Positions 1-10,600 of a DNA stretch of 64,000 nucleotides are shown here, piece by piece (position 1 is the stretch's first letter; every line of letters begins with the position of its first letter). Source of the stretch: Butyrivibrio sp. (GTDB lineage Bacteria; Bacillota; Clostridia; Lachnospirales; Lachnospiraceae); NCBI RefSeq assembly GCF_017433805.1, contig NZ_JAFRGN010000011.1:1-64000 (forward strand). The letters are read 5' to 3'. The notes beneath the pieces were generated by a model that did no database searches, was not told the DNA's origin, and worked only from the letters and a program-made list of their open reading frames with translations. The position numbers and the translations under genes were made by a program.

Positions 1-50
1 AAAACCTGCTAAGAAAAGTCAAGAATCAATTTCTTTTCCCAACAGGTTTT
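1..50. terminator. Long hairpin at window edge
   Basis: AAAACCTG (1-8) pairs with CAGGTTTT (43-50), and AAGAAA (11-16) with TTTCTT (30-35) inside it. A T-rich stretch follows on the plus strand. It could be a terminator for a gene left of the window or an end structure of the adjacent IS110 element; the sequence does not decide between these. Confidence 0.35.
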
Positions 51-85
51 CTTTTTGCCTTGTCCTTATTATTTTTGTGTACACT

Positions 86-108
86 AAAAAGGCTGACTTT
101 CATCAGCC
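86..108 (-). terminator. Terminator of the IS110 transposase
   Basis: GGCTGA (91-96) and TCAGCC (103-108) form a hairpin with a 6-nt loop. Read on the minus strand, about 25 nt past the transposase stop, it is followed by TTTTTAG, the usual form of an intrinsic terminator. Confidence 0.65.
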
Positions 109-133
109 AATAATAAGCCGTGTTTTTACTTTT

Positions 134-1336
134 TCATGCTTTGTAGACTTCGCTTACACGAGCATAGTAAATTCGCAGGAACTTGTTTAATCCCGCTATC
201 TTAGCCTGACGTTTTGATTTTCCCTCGGCCTCTTTCTTAAGAATAAACCGGTATACTGCATCATCCTCAGGAGCTTTGTGTGTTTTCAAGACTCTCATGG
301 TTTCATAGCCAATCTTACGTAACACTTTTGATCCGCGCTTACTAATCTTTCGATTGGTTCCCACAAATTGGCCGGATTCATAGGGCGGTGCATCTATACC
401 TGCAAATGCAATAAGTGCCTTACCACTATGAAACCTTCTTACATCGCCTATCTCCGCAATCAGTTTAGGCGCCAATACATCTCCAACGCCTCCCATCGCT
501 CGTACGGTTTCATATTCAGGAAGTGTCTTTGCCAGTTCTTTCATTCGTGTTATTATCTTCAGTAAGGTACTGTCGATTTCTCGAAGTACCCTTACGGCTT
601 CCAATACCAGCATTTTGGTCGATGGGGTATTGGCAGACAATGTCGAGATACCATCAGATGCAAGATCATAAAGCTCAGCTGCTTTTGACCTGTTCTGGTG
701 GTATTTCTTTTCTGCAGCCCAGGAAATATAGTCCTCAATGAAATCTTCCTTGGTCATCGCGGTTATGTTGTCGAAATGCCAGTATCTCTCTACAAAATCG
801 CTTAACTTATCCTTTCCGTTGCTCTCATTCCAACTATGGAATTCTTTCTTGACTCCAGGCATTGTATAATCCAGCATATGCGTTAATTCAAGCAGTGCCT
901 TTACGTGAAGCTCCATGTAATGACAATACTGTCTTCCTAGCAGTTTTAGTTCGGAATACACATCATCGCGTCCTTGATGGTTCTCCAACCGATACCAGTT
1001 ATCAATCCCATAGTTCGCAATGGTGATTGAATCTTGCTTATCCGTCTTTACTCTTCTAAGCCCTCTGGACGCGTACTCCTTCATTTCAAATGGGTTAATC
1101 ACTGCCACAAAAAAATTCTGATTCTGAAGTACAGACAACATCGGTAAATGATATATGCCGGTTGCCTCCATAACAATACGAATTTCCCCATCCAGCCTCT
1201 GAATCATTTGAGTCAGATTCTTCAGTTCGCTCTCTGTGTGCATTACCTCAAAAGGGCTTGCTACAATCTCACCATAAGGCTTCAGTATGCACACTGTGCT
1301 CTTTCCCTTTGAAACATCAATACCTACGCTGATCAT
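134..1336 (-). CDS. IS110-family transposase (DEDD, Transposase_20)
   Basis: A 400-residue recombinase of the IS110 family, which moves a circular DNA intermediate with a RuvC-like DEDD N-terminal domain and a C-terminal Transposase_20 domain. The N-terminus GIDVSKGKS (residues 5-13) has the first acidic residue of the DEDD site. The C-terminal half (about residues 275-345) holds the family pattern MGGVGDVLAPKLIAEIGD followed by FAGIDAPPYESGQ. Length is normal and the frame is open, so the element may be active. ATG start with an AGGAGG-type site just upstream. No terminal inverted repeats are obvious, as is typical of IS110. The upstream noncoding stretch is where the bridge RNA of IS110-group elements lies. 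Confidence 0.93.
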   Translation of the reverse strand: MISVGIDVSKGKSTVCILKPYGEIVASPFEVMHTESELKNLTQMIQRLDGEIRIVMEATGIYHLPMLSVLQNQNFFVAVINPFEMKEYASRGLRRVKTDKQDSITIANYGIDNWYRLENHQGRDDVYSELKLLGRQYCHYMELHVKALLELTHMLDYTMPGVKKEFHSWNESNGKDKLSDFVERYWHFDNITAMTKEDFIEDYISWAAEKKYHQNRSKAAELYDLASDGISTLSANTPSTKMLVLEAVRVLREIDSTLLKIITRMKELAKTLPEYETVRAMGGVGDVLAPKLIAEIGDVRRFHSGKALIAFAGIDAPPYESGQFVGTNRKISKRGSKVLRKIGYETMRVLKTHKAPEDDAVYRFILKKEAEGKSKRQAKIAGLNKFLRIYYARVSEVYKA

Positions 1337-1560
1337 ACATAACCTCCTGTACTTGAATTAGTAATTGTTTACCACCCACACTTATTACCATTCATTTTAG
1401 TTGGTTACGCGGGAGCGAATCCCTACCTGCTTAAGCGAATACTTATAATAAGGGGTTGGCTGACAGTTTTTATTGCCGGATGTGATAATCCAAAAAGAGC
1501 CTCGCCATACCAATTACTCCCCTTATTATAAAAAATAAGTGCAGATGTCAGAGGTAATTA
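1337..1560 (-). ncRNA. Candidate IS110 bridge-RNA region
   Basis: IS110-group elements encode a structured bridge RNA in the noncoding end upstream of the recombinase (known for IS621). Here that region has no ORF and holds a large stem: TATAATAAGGGG (1444-1455) with CCCCTTATTATA (1519-1530), extended by TTGG (1456-1459) with CCAA (1510-1513). The roughly 50-nt apical part could contain a guide loop. The ends of the RNA and of the element cannot be set from one copy. Confidence 0.42.
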
Positions 1561-1588
1561 CTCTCTAACAACTACACTTTTATGGTAC

Positions 1589-1613
1589 TAAAAAAGAACA
1601 CCGAAGTGTTCTT
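1589..1613 (-). terminator. UUCG-capped terminator after the toxin gene
   Basis: On the minus strand AAGAACAC, loop TTCG, GTGTTCTT (1606-1613 with 1594-1601) is followed by TTTT. The C(UUCG)G tetraloop and T-run make this a convincing intrinsic terminator for the toxin-antitoxin operon. A second UUCG-type hairpin (1658-1676) lies between the toxin stop and this one. Confidence 0.75.
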
Positions 1614-1694
1614 GGTAAATCTTCAAGAACGGAATTGATGCTGGCACCGCTTCCGCTGAAAACCTCGAAGGTTTTCGTTCGTTGTAAAAGTATA

Positions 1695-2405
1695 TCACAA
1701 ACACTTAGTCTTAACAAAGGCAATTATATCATCGTTCTTTTCCATAATTGCCTCATCTGACTCTAAATCTTCGATAGACATCCATTTATACTTATCACCA
1801 GATAAGTTATCAGGAATATCGTCAATCTGAACTTTATAAAGCTTATGATTATAAATCTTGTAAATCTTATCGCTCACAGAATATTTGCAATGTTTAGCAG
1901 TTGTAACATAGGTGGTATCTATATCCTTATGAAGTAACTCACTAGCAAAATGGTCTACATTCGACTTATTATCTTCAGCAGTTCTTGTGTATGGAAACAG
2001 CCAGCACTCCCATCTTTCATCATAAATCTGTAGAAACTGTCCTTGTGAATTCTGAACTGCCAATAATGAAAACTCATGGAAGCTCTTGGTCTGTATCTCT
2101 GCAACCAATTGCAATATCTTGGCTGCATCTCGTTCTGAAAGATTACCTATCTTTCTATCCATGAACCACTCAGTGATACTTACTATCTTGTCTATTCTAG
2201 CCCATGATGGCTTAGTTAGTCCTGTACTCTGCCAGTCTTCAATATCTATACTGAATGGGTTATCCTTATCTTTGCTAGTCACGTAAACAGCCAAAATTGC
2301 AATAGTATCATCATCTAATACGATTGCTGGCCTACGCTTTTCATAATCCTTATCCCCAAATGGAAAATGAATCCACCAGACTTCACCAACATTATACTTT
2401 CCCAC
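1695..2405 (-). CDS. MazF/PemK-like toxin fused to a NUDIX-like domain
   Basis: Residues about 1-115 look like a PemK/MazF endoribonuclease: the opening GEVWWIHFPFGDKDYEKRRP is followed by a strand-rich core and WARIDKIVSI, as in family members. Residues about 120-236 look like a NUDIX-type fold: WLFPYTRT in the middle and YKWMSIEDLESDEAIMEKN near the end resemble small NUDIX proteins, but no complete NUDIX box is seen, so catalysis there is doubtful. The start is GTG, 14 nt inside the antitoxin gene, with AAGAGG upstream. At 236 residues it is about twice the length of a plain MazF. Toxin assignment is by fold and pairing; the second domain's role is unknown. Confidence 0.7.
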   Translation of the reverse strand: MGKYNVGEVWWIHFPFGDKDYEKRRPAIVLDDDTIAILAVYVTSKDKDNPFSIDIEDWQSTGLTKPSWARIDKIVSITEWFMDRKIGNLSERDAAKILQLVAEIQTKSFHEFSLLAVQNSQGQFLQIYDERWECWLFPYTRTAEDNKSNVDHFASELLHKDIDTTYVTTAKHCKYSVSDKIYKIYNHKLYKVQIDDIPDNLSGDKYKWMSIEDLESDEAIMEKNDDIIAFVKTKCL

Positions 2406-2565
2406 GCTTTAAAACCTCTTGCTCGTATATTTCATCCCATTCATCATCGAGGATCCAATCATCATCCGGAGGAAGATCTTCGATTCTTACAGCGTTTTTG
2501 TGTAATAATTCTCTGTTCTCTTTAAGAAACTCCTTATAATCTTCAACAGATCTAATATTAGCCAT
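2392..2565 (-). CDS. Small acidic antitoxin candidate
   Basis: A 57-residue ORF directly upstream of the MazF-like gene and overlapping it by 14 nt, with an excellent ribosome site (GGAGG, ATG at 2565) and TAA stop. The product is strongly acidic in its C-terminal half (LPPDDDWILDDEWDEIYEQE), suiting a toxin-binding tail, and has a short N-terminal helix-forming part. I do not recognise a DNA-binding family. The antitoxin role is inferred from size, charge, order and overlap. The pair probably forms one operon ending at the UUCG terminator. Confidence 0.62.
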   Translation of the reverse strand: MANIRSVEDYKEFLKENRELLHKNAVRIEDLPPDDDWILDDEWDEIYEQEVLKRGKV

Positions 2566-2598
2566 AGAATCCTCCTTTCTGGATACTCATGAAGAATA

Positions 2599-2623
2599 AA
2601 CAATGATCTTGACAACCATTGTT
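2599..2623. promoter_or_regulatory. Inverted repeat upstream of the antitoxin
   Basis: AACAATG (2599-2605) and CATTGTT (2617-2623) form a 7-bp inverted repeat with an 11-bp gap, 34 bp before the antitoxin start. This is a plausible operator for self-regulation of the pair. The rest of 2624-2800 holds no gene I can support. Confidence 0.4.
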
Positions 2624-2800
2624 ATTTATTTTAACACATAACAAAAACAAGTTGTATATATAATTATTATCGACAAAACATAGCTAGAATTGCACCATGA
2701 CTCCACCTTACAAAGGCGCATAAATACTGCCTTTTAGAAAAAACTCAAAATTTTTAGAGCCAAATTAGAGCCAGTGACCATTTTAAGCCAGATTGTATAC

Positions 2801-2834
2801 AAAAAAACAGCTTCCAGAGAAACTCTGGAAGCTG
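2801..2834 (-). terminator. Strong terminator of tuf
   Basis: A perfect 12-bp stem, CAGCTTCCAGAG (2808-2819) with CTCTGGAAGCTG (2823-2834) and a 3-nt loop, is followed on the minus strand by seven Ts. It lies 24 nt past the tuf stop and ends the str operon. Confidence 0.93.
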
Positions 2835-2857
2835 CATAAAATCTAGGTTTGTTAAGA

Positions 2858-4048
2858 TTACTCTACGATTGTAGCAACCTTACCTGATCCAACTGTACGT
2901 CCACCCTCACGGATAGCGAACTTAAGACCCTGCTCCATAGCGATTGGGTGAATAAGCTCGATAGACATTGTTACGTGGTCACCAGGCATGCACATCTCAA
3001 CACCATCTGGAAGGTTGCAGACACCTGTAACGTCAGTTGTTCTGAAGTAGAACTGAGGTCTGTAGTTTGTGAAGAAAGGTGTATGACGGCCACCCTCATC
3101 CTTTGTAGGTACGTAAACCTCTGCTGTGAACTTTGTGTGGCATGTAACTGTGCCAGGCTTTGTTACAACCTGACCTCTCTGGATGCCGTCACGGTCAACA
3201 CCACGAAGACGAAGACCAACGGTGTCACCAGCTTCGCAGTACTCCCTAGTCTTTCTGAACATCTCGATACCAGTACATACTGACTTAGCTGTCTCTTCCT
3301 TGATACCAACGATTTCGATTTCGTCGTTGAGGTTAAGGTGACCTCTCTCTACTCTACCAGTAGCAACTGTTCCACGTCCTGTGATTGTGAATACGTCCTC
3401 AACAGGCATAAGGAAAGGCTTATCTGTCTCACGAGTAGGTTCAGGGATGTACTCGTCAACTGTGTTCATGAGCTCGATGATCTTCTCGCCCCACTCGCTC
3501 TTAGGATCCTCAAGAGCCTTAAGAGCTGAACCACGGATGATTGGTGTATCATCTCCAGGGAACTCATACTCTGTAAGAAGGTCTCTGATCTCCATCTCAA
3601 CGAGGTCAAGAAGCTCTGGATCGTCAACCATATCGCACTTGTTCATGAATACGATGATGTAAGGAACGCCTACCTGACGAGCAAGAAGAACATGCTCCTT
3701 TGTCTGAGCCATAACACCATCAGTAGCAGCTACAACGAGGATAGAACCATCCATCTGAGCAGCACCTGTGATCATGTTCTTAACGTAGTCAGCGTGACCT
3801 GGGCAGTCAACGTGAGCATAATGTCTCTTCTCTGTCTCGTACTCGATGTGAGCAGAGTTGATTGTGATTCCTCTTTCCTTCTCTTCAGGAGCCTTATCGA
3901 TCTGATCGAATGCTACTGCAGGGCTGAATCCTCTATCAGCAAGTACTGCTGTGATAGCAGCTGTAAGAGTTGTTTTACCATGGTCAACGTGTCCGATTGT
4001 ACCAATGTTAACGTGTGGTTTGCTTCTGTCAAACTTAGCTTTTGCCAT
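2858..4048 (-). CDS. tuf: Elongation factor Tu
   Basis: A 396-residue EF-Tu, the GTPase that delivers aminoacyl-tRNA to the ribosome in the cytoplasm. The P-loop GHVDHGKTT lies at residues 19-27, the DCPGHADY switch around 81-88 and the NKCD specificity motif around 136-139. Domains II and III are complete and the length is standard. AAGGAGG precedes the ATG. It is last in rpsL-rpsG-fusA-tuf, but its own consensus promoter lies in the fusA-tuf gap, so it is probably expressed both with the operon and independently, as expected for a very abundant protein. Confidence 0.99.
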   Translation of the reverse strand: MAKAKFDRSKPHVNIGTIGHVDHGKTTLTAAITAVLADRGFSPAVAFDQIDKAPEEKERGITINSAHIEYETEKRHYAHVDCPGHADYVKNMITGAAQMDGSILVVAATDGVMAQTKEHVLLARQVGVPYIIVFMNKCDMVDDPELLDLVEMEIRDLLTEYEFPGDDTPIIRGSALKALEDPKSEWGEKIIELMNTVDEYIPEPTRETDKPFLMPVEDVFTITGRGTVATGRVERGHLNLNDEIEIVGIKEETAKSVCTGIEMFRKTREYCEAGDTVGLRLRGVDRDGIQRGQVVTKPGTVTCHTKFTAEVYVPTKDEGGRHTPFFTNYRPQFYFRTTDVTGVCNLPDGVEMCMPGDHVTMSIELIHPIAMEQGLKFAIREGGRTVGSGKVATIVE

Positions 4049-4115
4049 TTCTAAATATCCTCCTTAAGTGAAATGTTATCCAACATTTTCATACATAATT
4101 TAACCGACTATATCG

Positions 4116-4144
4116 ATTATATTAAATGTTTGCCGCTAAATCAA
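4116..4144 (-). promoter_or_regulatory. Internal tuf promoter
   Basis: On the minus strand TTGATT (4139-4144), 17 bp, then a perfect TATAAT (4116-4121). It lies about 70 bp before the tuf start and overlaps one arm of a large imperfect hairpin (about 4123-4176), so fusA read-through transcripts may fold here while tuf starts anew. Confidence 0.75.
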
Positions 4145-4185
4145 GCATTTTGCTAGATTTAAACGGCAAAACATTTATATTTTAA

Positions 4186-6303
4186 TTAGTTGCCCTTGTT
4201 TGAAAGGACTTTATCCTGTACGTTCTTAGGAACTGGAGCGTACTTCTCAAAGAACATTGAGTAGTTACCACGTCCCTGTGTTCTAGAACGAAGGTCTGTA
4301 GCATATCCGAACATCTCAGCAAGTGGCACATGTGCTCTAACGATCTTACCACCACCAAGGTCGTCCATACCTTCAACCTGTCCACGACGAGAGTTAACGT
4401 CACCGATAACATCTCCCATGTACTCTTCAGGCATTGTTACTTCAACCTTCATGATAGGCTCAAGAAGAACAGGAGCACCCTTCTGCATAGCATCCTTGAA
4501 CGCCATAGAACCAGCGATGTGGAATGCCATTTCTGAAGAGTCAACTTCGTGGTATGATCCGTCGTAAACTGTTGCATGAACACCAACTACTGGATATCCA
4601 CCAAGTGTACCAGCCTTCATAGCCTCTTCGATACCTTCGCTGATTGGCTGGATGAATTCCTTAGGAATAGCACCACCAACAACTTCGCTATCAAACTGGT
4701 AAAGATTGTCGCCGTTTGCATCCATAGGCTCGAAACGAACCTTACAGTGTCCGTACTGACCACGTCCACCGGACTGCTTAGCATACTTAGACTCAACGTC
4801 TACAGCCTTTGTAAGAGCTTCTCTCTAAGCAACCTGAGGAGCACCTACGTTAGCCTCAACCTTGTACTCTCTAAGAAGTCTGTCAACGATGATATCAAGG
4901 TGAAGCTCACCCATACCAGCGATGATTGTCTGACCTGTCTCAGTGTTTGTATGAGCTCTGAATGTAGGATCTTCTTCAGCAAGCTTCATAAGAGCCTCAT
5001 CAAGCTTCTGCTGACCAGCCTTAGTCTTAGGCTCGATAGCAAGCTCGATAACAGGATCAGGGAACTCCATAGACTCAAGGATTACAGGGTTCTTCTCGTC
5101 ACAGAGAGTATCACCAGTTACTGTGTTCTTAAGACCAACAGCAGCAGCGATATCACCTGAGTAAACCTTCTCAAGGTCTGAACGCTTGTTAGCGTGCATC
5201 TGAAGGATACGTCCAAGACGTTCCTTTGTGTCCTTTGTACTGTTAAGTACATAAGAACCTGAATTTGCAGTACCACGATATACACGGAAGAATGCAAGCT
5301 TTCCTACGAATGGATCGCTGACAATCTTGAATGCAAGAGCTGCAAATGGGCCATCATCTGTTGAAGCAACCTCAATTTCGTTACCGTCAAGGTCTGTTCC
5401 CTTACAAGCAGGGATATCAATAGGTGAAGGCATGAACTCGATGACAGCATCGATGAGCTTCTGGATACCTCTGTTCTTGTGGGCAGAACCACAGCAAACA
5501 GGGAATGCCTTACACTCGCAAGTTGCCTTACGAAGTGCAGCCTTAAGCTCGTCAATTGAAGGCTCCTCACCCTCAAGATACTTCATCATAAGGTCCTCAT
5601 CGAGGTCGCAGATCTTCTCAACGAGCTCTGAGTGATAAAGCTCAGCATCATCCTTGAGATCAGCAGGGATTTCACCAATCTGAACATCCTCACCCTTATC
5701 ACCATTGTAGATGTAAGCCTGCATCTCGAAAAGGTCGATAACTCCCATGAACTGATCCTCAGCTCCGATAGGAATCTCGATCATAATAGCATTTTTCTTA
5801 AGTCTATTTCTGATCTGCTCAACAGCTCCGAAATAGTTTGCTCCAATGATATCCATCTTGTTGATGAATGCCATACGAGGAACATTAAATCCGTCAGCCT
5901 GACGCCATACGTTCTCAGACTGAGGCTCAACGCCTTCCTTAGCGCTGAATACACCTACAGCACCATCAAGTACTCTAAGTGAACGCTCAACCTCAACGGT
6001 GAAGTCAACGTGTCCAGGTGTATCAATGATGTTGATACGGTGCTCAAGAGCGCCTGGCTTTGTCTTACCGTTCTGCTGAAGTGTCCAGTGGCAAGTTGTA
6101 GCTGCAGATGTGATTGTGATACCTCTTTCCTGCTCCTGAGCCATGTAGTCCATGGTAGCAGTACCTTCGTAAGTCTCACCAATCTTATAGTTTACACCGG
6201 TATAGTAAAGAATACGCTCTGTAAGTGTAGTCTTACCAGCATCAATATGAGCCATAATACCAATGTTTCTGGTTCTCTCCAATGGGTATTGTCTATCAGC
6301 CAA
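4186..6303 (-). CDS. fusA: Elongation factor G, interrupted by one in-frame TAG
   Basis: EF-G drives translocation on the ribosome. The P-loop AHIDAGKT is at residues 18-25 and all five domains are recognisable. The frame is broken by one TAG (4825-4827, codon 493) after GAPQVA, where EF-G proteins almost always have Tyr (PQVAYRE). The next codons continue in the same frame ([20 protein letters not shown] and on) to a normal TAA at 4186, giving about 705 codons, the family length. So this is a single nonsense codon, not a frameshift. The start is an uncommon TTG (6303) with AGGAGG 8 nt upstream. EF-G is essential, so TAG is either read as an amino acid, a sequence error, or compensated by another fusA copy. 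Confidence 0.9.
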
Positions 6304-6351
6304 AGGTTCTTCCTCCTAATTAAATCTAAACACACATCTCTACGCTGCAGA

Positions 6352-7019
<668 letters not shown>

Positions 7020-7439
7020 TTACTTAGACGCCTTAGGTCTCTTAGCGCCATACTTAGAACGAGCCTGTTTTCTGTCGGCTACACCTGCTGTATCAAGAGT
7101 ACCACGGATGATGTGATATCTTGTACCAGGTAAATCCTTAACTCTTCCACCACGGATAAGAACAACGCTATGCTCCTGAAGGTTGTGTCCCTCACCAGGA
7201 ATGTAGCTTGTTACCTCAATACCGTTAGAAAGACGTACTCTGGCGATCTTTCTCAGAGCAGAGTTAGGCTTCTTAGGTGTAGCTGTCTTAACAGCTGTGC
7301 AGACACCACGCTTCTGAGGAGAAGCTGTAGCAGTTGCCTTCTTATGAAGAGAGTTGAAGCCCTTCTGAAGAGCAGGTGCTGTAGACTTCTTAACAGATGT
7401 CTGACGACCCTTTCTAACTAACTGGTTAAATGTTGGCAT
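7020..7439 (-). CDS. rpsL: Ribosomal protein S12
   Basis: A 139-residue S12 (uS12) of the decoding centre. The conserved [20 protein letters not shown] and the loop [20 protein letters not shown] are present, including the Lys residues where streptomycin-resistance changes occur in other bacteria; both are wild type (PKKPNS and [10 protein letters not shown]). AGGAGG precedes the ATG. It is the first gene of rpsL-rpsG-fusA, driven by the consensus promoter at 7572-7600 through a leader with tandem hairpins. Confidence 0.99.
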   Translation of the reverse strand: MPTFNQLVRKGRQTSVKKSTAPALQKGFNSLHKKATATASPQKRGVCTAVKTATPKKPNSALRKIARVRLSNGIEVTSYIPGEGHNLQEHSVVLIRGGRVKDLPGTRYHIIRGTLDTAGVADRKQARSKYGAKRPKASK

Positions 7440-7472
7440 TCTTTTTACCTCCTATTTTAATATATGTATCGT

Positions 7473-7554
7473 CGAGTAGGTTATCTACTCGCTGCCCAAC
7501 TCGCTTACGCGAGTGTGTGCAAAAGACAAAGGGGCAGAATTTCACCCCTTTGTC
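7473..7554 (-). promoter_or_regulatory. Tandem hairpins in the rpsL leader / rpoC 3' region
   Basis: Three stems lie between the str promoter and rpsL: GACAAAGGGG with CCCCTTTGTC (7525-7554, then TTTT on the minus strand), CTCGC/GCGAG near 7500-7513, and CGAGTAG with CTACTCG (7473-7491). The first starts about 10 nt past the predicted start point and could both stop rpoC transcripts and act as a leader attenuator or 5' protective hairpin. Confidence 0.5.
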
Positions 7555-7571
7555 GATACACGCAATTATGA

Positions 7572-7600
7572 ATTATAAATACTATCATTTTGGTTGTCAA
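7572..7600 (-). promoter_or_regulatory. str operon promoter (rpsL-rpsG-fusA)
   Basis: A perfect sigma-A promoter on the minus strand: TTGACA (7595-7600), 17 bp, TATAAT (7572-7577). It lies between rpoC and rpsL, so the str genes do not depend on rpoBC transcription. Confidence 0.9.
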
Positions 7601-7641
7601 CTAAATTTTTTATGGCAACCGCTTTAGTAAATGTTTATAAA

Positions 7642-10600
7642 TTACTCTTCATCATCTGCAACAGTAAGCTCATCATCCTCGATGTCTTCTGCTACATCAA
7701 TGAACTCGTCATCGAAGTCTCTTTTTCTCTTCTTGAGAATGAGCTTCTCAGGATCCTTGAAGTTAACATCTGTATTAAGAGTTGTGTTTCTATATCTCTT
7801 CATACCTGTTCCAGCAGGAATCAGCTTACCGATGATAACATTCTCTTTAAGTCCGATAAGTGGATCAACCTTACCCTTGATAGCAGCATCTGTAAGAACC
7901 TTAGTTGTCTCCTGGAAGGAAGCAGCTGAGAGGAATGAGTTAGTTGCAAGAGCAGCCTTAGTAATACCAAGGATTACCTGCTTGCCTTCAGCTGGCTTCT
8001 TGCCATCTGATACAAGTGCCTCATTGCTATCCTCGAAATCAAGGACATCTACAAGAGTTCCTGGAAGGAATTCTGTATCACCGCTCTCATCGATTCTTAC
8101 CTTCTTAAGCATCTGACGTACGATAACCTCAATATGCTTATCGCAGATATCAACACCCTGCAGACGGTAAACTCTCTGAACTTCTCTAAGGAGATAATCC
8201 TGTACTGCACGGATTCCCTTAATCTTAAGAAGATCGTGTGGGTTAACTGAACCCTCTGTAAGCTCGTCACCAGCTTCGATTGTGACTCCGTCCTGAACCT
8301 TAATTCTTGATCCATAAGGAATCAGATAAGCCTTAGACTCACCTGTCTCATCGTTAGTAACGATAACTTCACGCTTCTTCTTGGTATCTCTGATCTCAAC
8401 CTTACCGTCAAGCTCTGAGATAATAGCAAGTCCCTTAGGTTTTCTAGCTTCGAAAAGCTCTTCTACTCTAGGAAGACCCTGTGTGATATCACCACCGGCA
8501 ACACCACCAGTATGGAAAGTTCTCATTGTAAGCTGTGTACCAGGCTCACCGATTGACTGAGCAGCGATGATACCAACTGCCTCACCAACCTGAACTGCCT
8601 CACCAGTAGCCATGTTAGCACCGTAGCACTTTGCACAGATACCGTTGTGTGAACGGCATGTGAGGATTGTACGAATCTTAACAGCCTCAACTGGCTCTCC
8701 CTTAGCATTAACACCTACTGAAAGGATCTTAGCTGCACGTGATGGAGTAATCATGTGGTTCTTCTTAACGATTACGTTTCCATCTTTATCTTTAATAGTC
8801 TCGCAAGAATATCTTCCTGTGATTCTATCCTTTAATGGCTCGATAGTTTCCTTGCCATCCATGAATGCCTTAACTGTCATTCCAGGAATTACTTCCTTGT
8901 CTGCGCAGCAATCAACATCACGAATGATAAGTTCCTGTGATACGTCAACCATTCGACGTGTCAGGTATCCTGAATCGGCTGTACGAAGAGCTGTATCTGA
9001 CAGACCCTTACGAGCACCATGAGCTGACATGAAGTACTCCAGAACGTCAAGACCTTCACGGAAGTTTGACTTGATAGGAAGTTCGATTGTACGACCTGTT
9101 GTATCAGCCATAAGTCCACGCATACCTGCAAGCTGTTTGATCTGCTGGTTACTTCCTCGAGCACCAGAGTCAGCCATCATGTAGATGTTATTGTACTTAT
9201 CAAGACCAGCAAGAAGTTCTTCTGTGAGCTTCTTATCTGTCTCCATCCAAGTATCAACAACTGCACGGTAACGCTCTTCATCTGTAATAAGACCACGACG
9301 GTAGTTAGCAGCAATCTTATCAACTGTAGCCTGTGCTTCATCAAGCATTGCCTGCTTCTGCTTAGGCACTGTCATATCTGCGATAGAAACAGTCATGGCA
9401 GCACGAGTTGAATAGTGGTAACCTGTGTCCTTAATCTTATCAAGTACTTCTGCAGTAGCAAATGTACCATGTGTATTGATAATAGCAGTGATGATCTGCT
9501 TGAGCTGCTTCTTACCAACCATGAAGTCTACTTCAAGTTTGAAGAAGTTCTCTGGATCTGATCTGTCTACGAAACCAAGATCCTGAGGAATAAGCTCGTT
9601 AAAGAGGAATCTTCCGAGTGTTGACTCTACAATACCTGTAGACTCTACACCATCAGCATCCTTCTTGTTGATTCTGATCTTAATTCTTGACTGAAGTGTG
9701 ATGTATCCATTCTCATAAGCAAGAATAGCTTCATCAACGTTCTTGAAGCACTTACCCTCTCCAAGAGCTCCAGGTCTTTCCTGTGTAAGATAGTAGATAC
9801 CAAGTACCATATCCTGTGTAGGAACATTAACTGGGCCACCATCTGAAGGCTTAAGAATATTGTTAGGTGAGAGCATAAGGAATCTGCACTCAGCCTGAGC
9901 TTCAACTGACAATGGAAGATGTACAGCCATCTGGTCACCGTCGAAGTCGGCGTTGAAAGGTGTACATACAAGTGGATGAAGCTTAATAGCCTTACCTTCT
10001 ACAAGAATAGGCTCAAATGCCTGAATACCAAGTCTGTGAAGTGTGGGGGCACGGTTCAGCATAACTGGATGCTCTTTAATTACATCCTCAAGTACATCCC
10101 AAACCTGCTCATCAAGACGCTCTACAAGCTTCTTGGCATTCTTAATATTCTGAGAAATTCCTCTTGAAACCAGTTCCTTCATAACGAAAGGCTTGAAAAG
10201 CTCGATAGCCATTTCCTTAGGAAGACCACACTGGTAAATCTTAAGTTCTGGTCCTACTACGATAACTGAACGTCCTGAGTAGTCTACACGCTTACCAAGG
10301 AGGTTCTGACGGAAACGACCTGACTTACCCTTAAGCATATCTGAAAGGGACTTAAGAGCTCTGTTACCAGGGCCTGTTACAGGTCTGCCTCTTCTACCGT
10401 TATCGATAAGAGCATCAACAGCTTCCTGAAGCATTCTCTTCTCGTTACGTACGATGATATCTGGTGCGCCGAGATCAAGAAGTCTCTTAAGACGGTTATT
10501 TCTGTTGATAATTCTTCTATAAAGATCGTTAAGATCTGATGTTGCGAAACGACCACCATCAAGCTGTACCATAGGACGAAGATCTGGTGGAATTACAGGA

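Noticed and set aside
2690..2800. Integrase remnant suggested by a short minus-strand peptide
   Set aside because: Only about 15 codons; no further similarity can be seen.
4186..4725. A separate 179-residue gene for the EF-G C-terminus
   Set aside because: It is in the same frame as the rest of fusA, starts at an internal Met with no ribosome site, and is joined to the upstream part by intact codons after the TAG.
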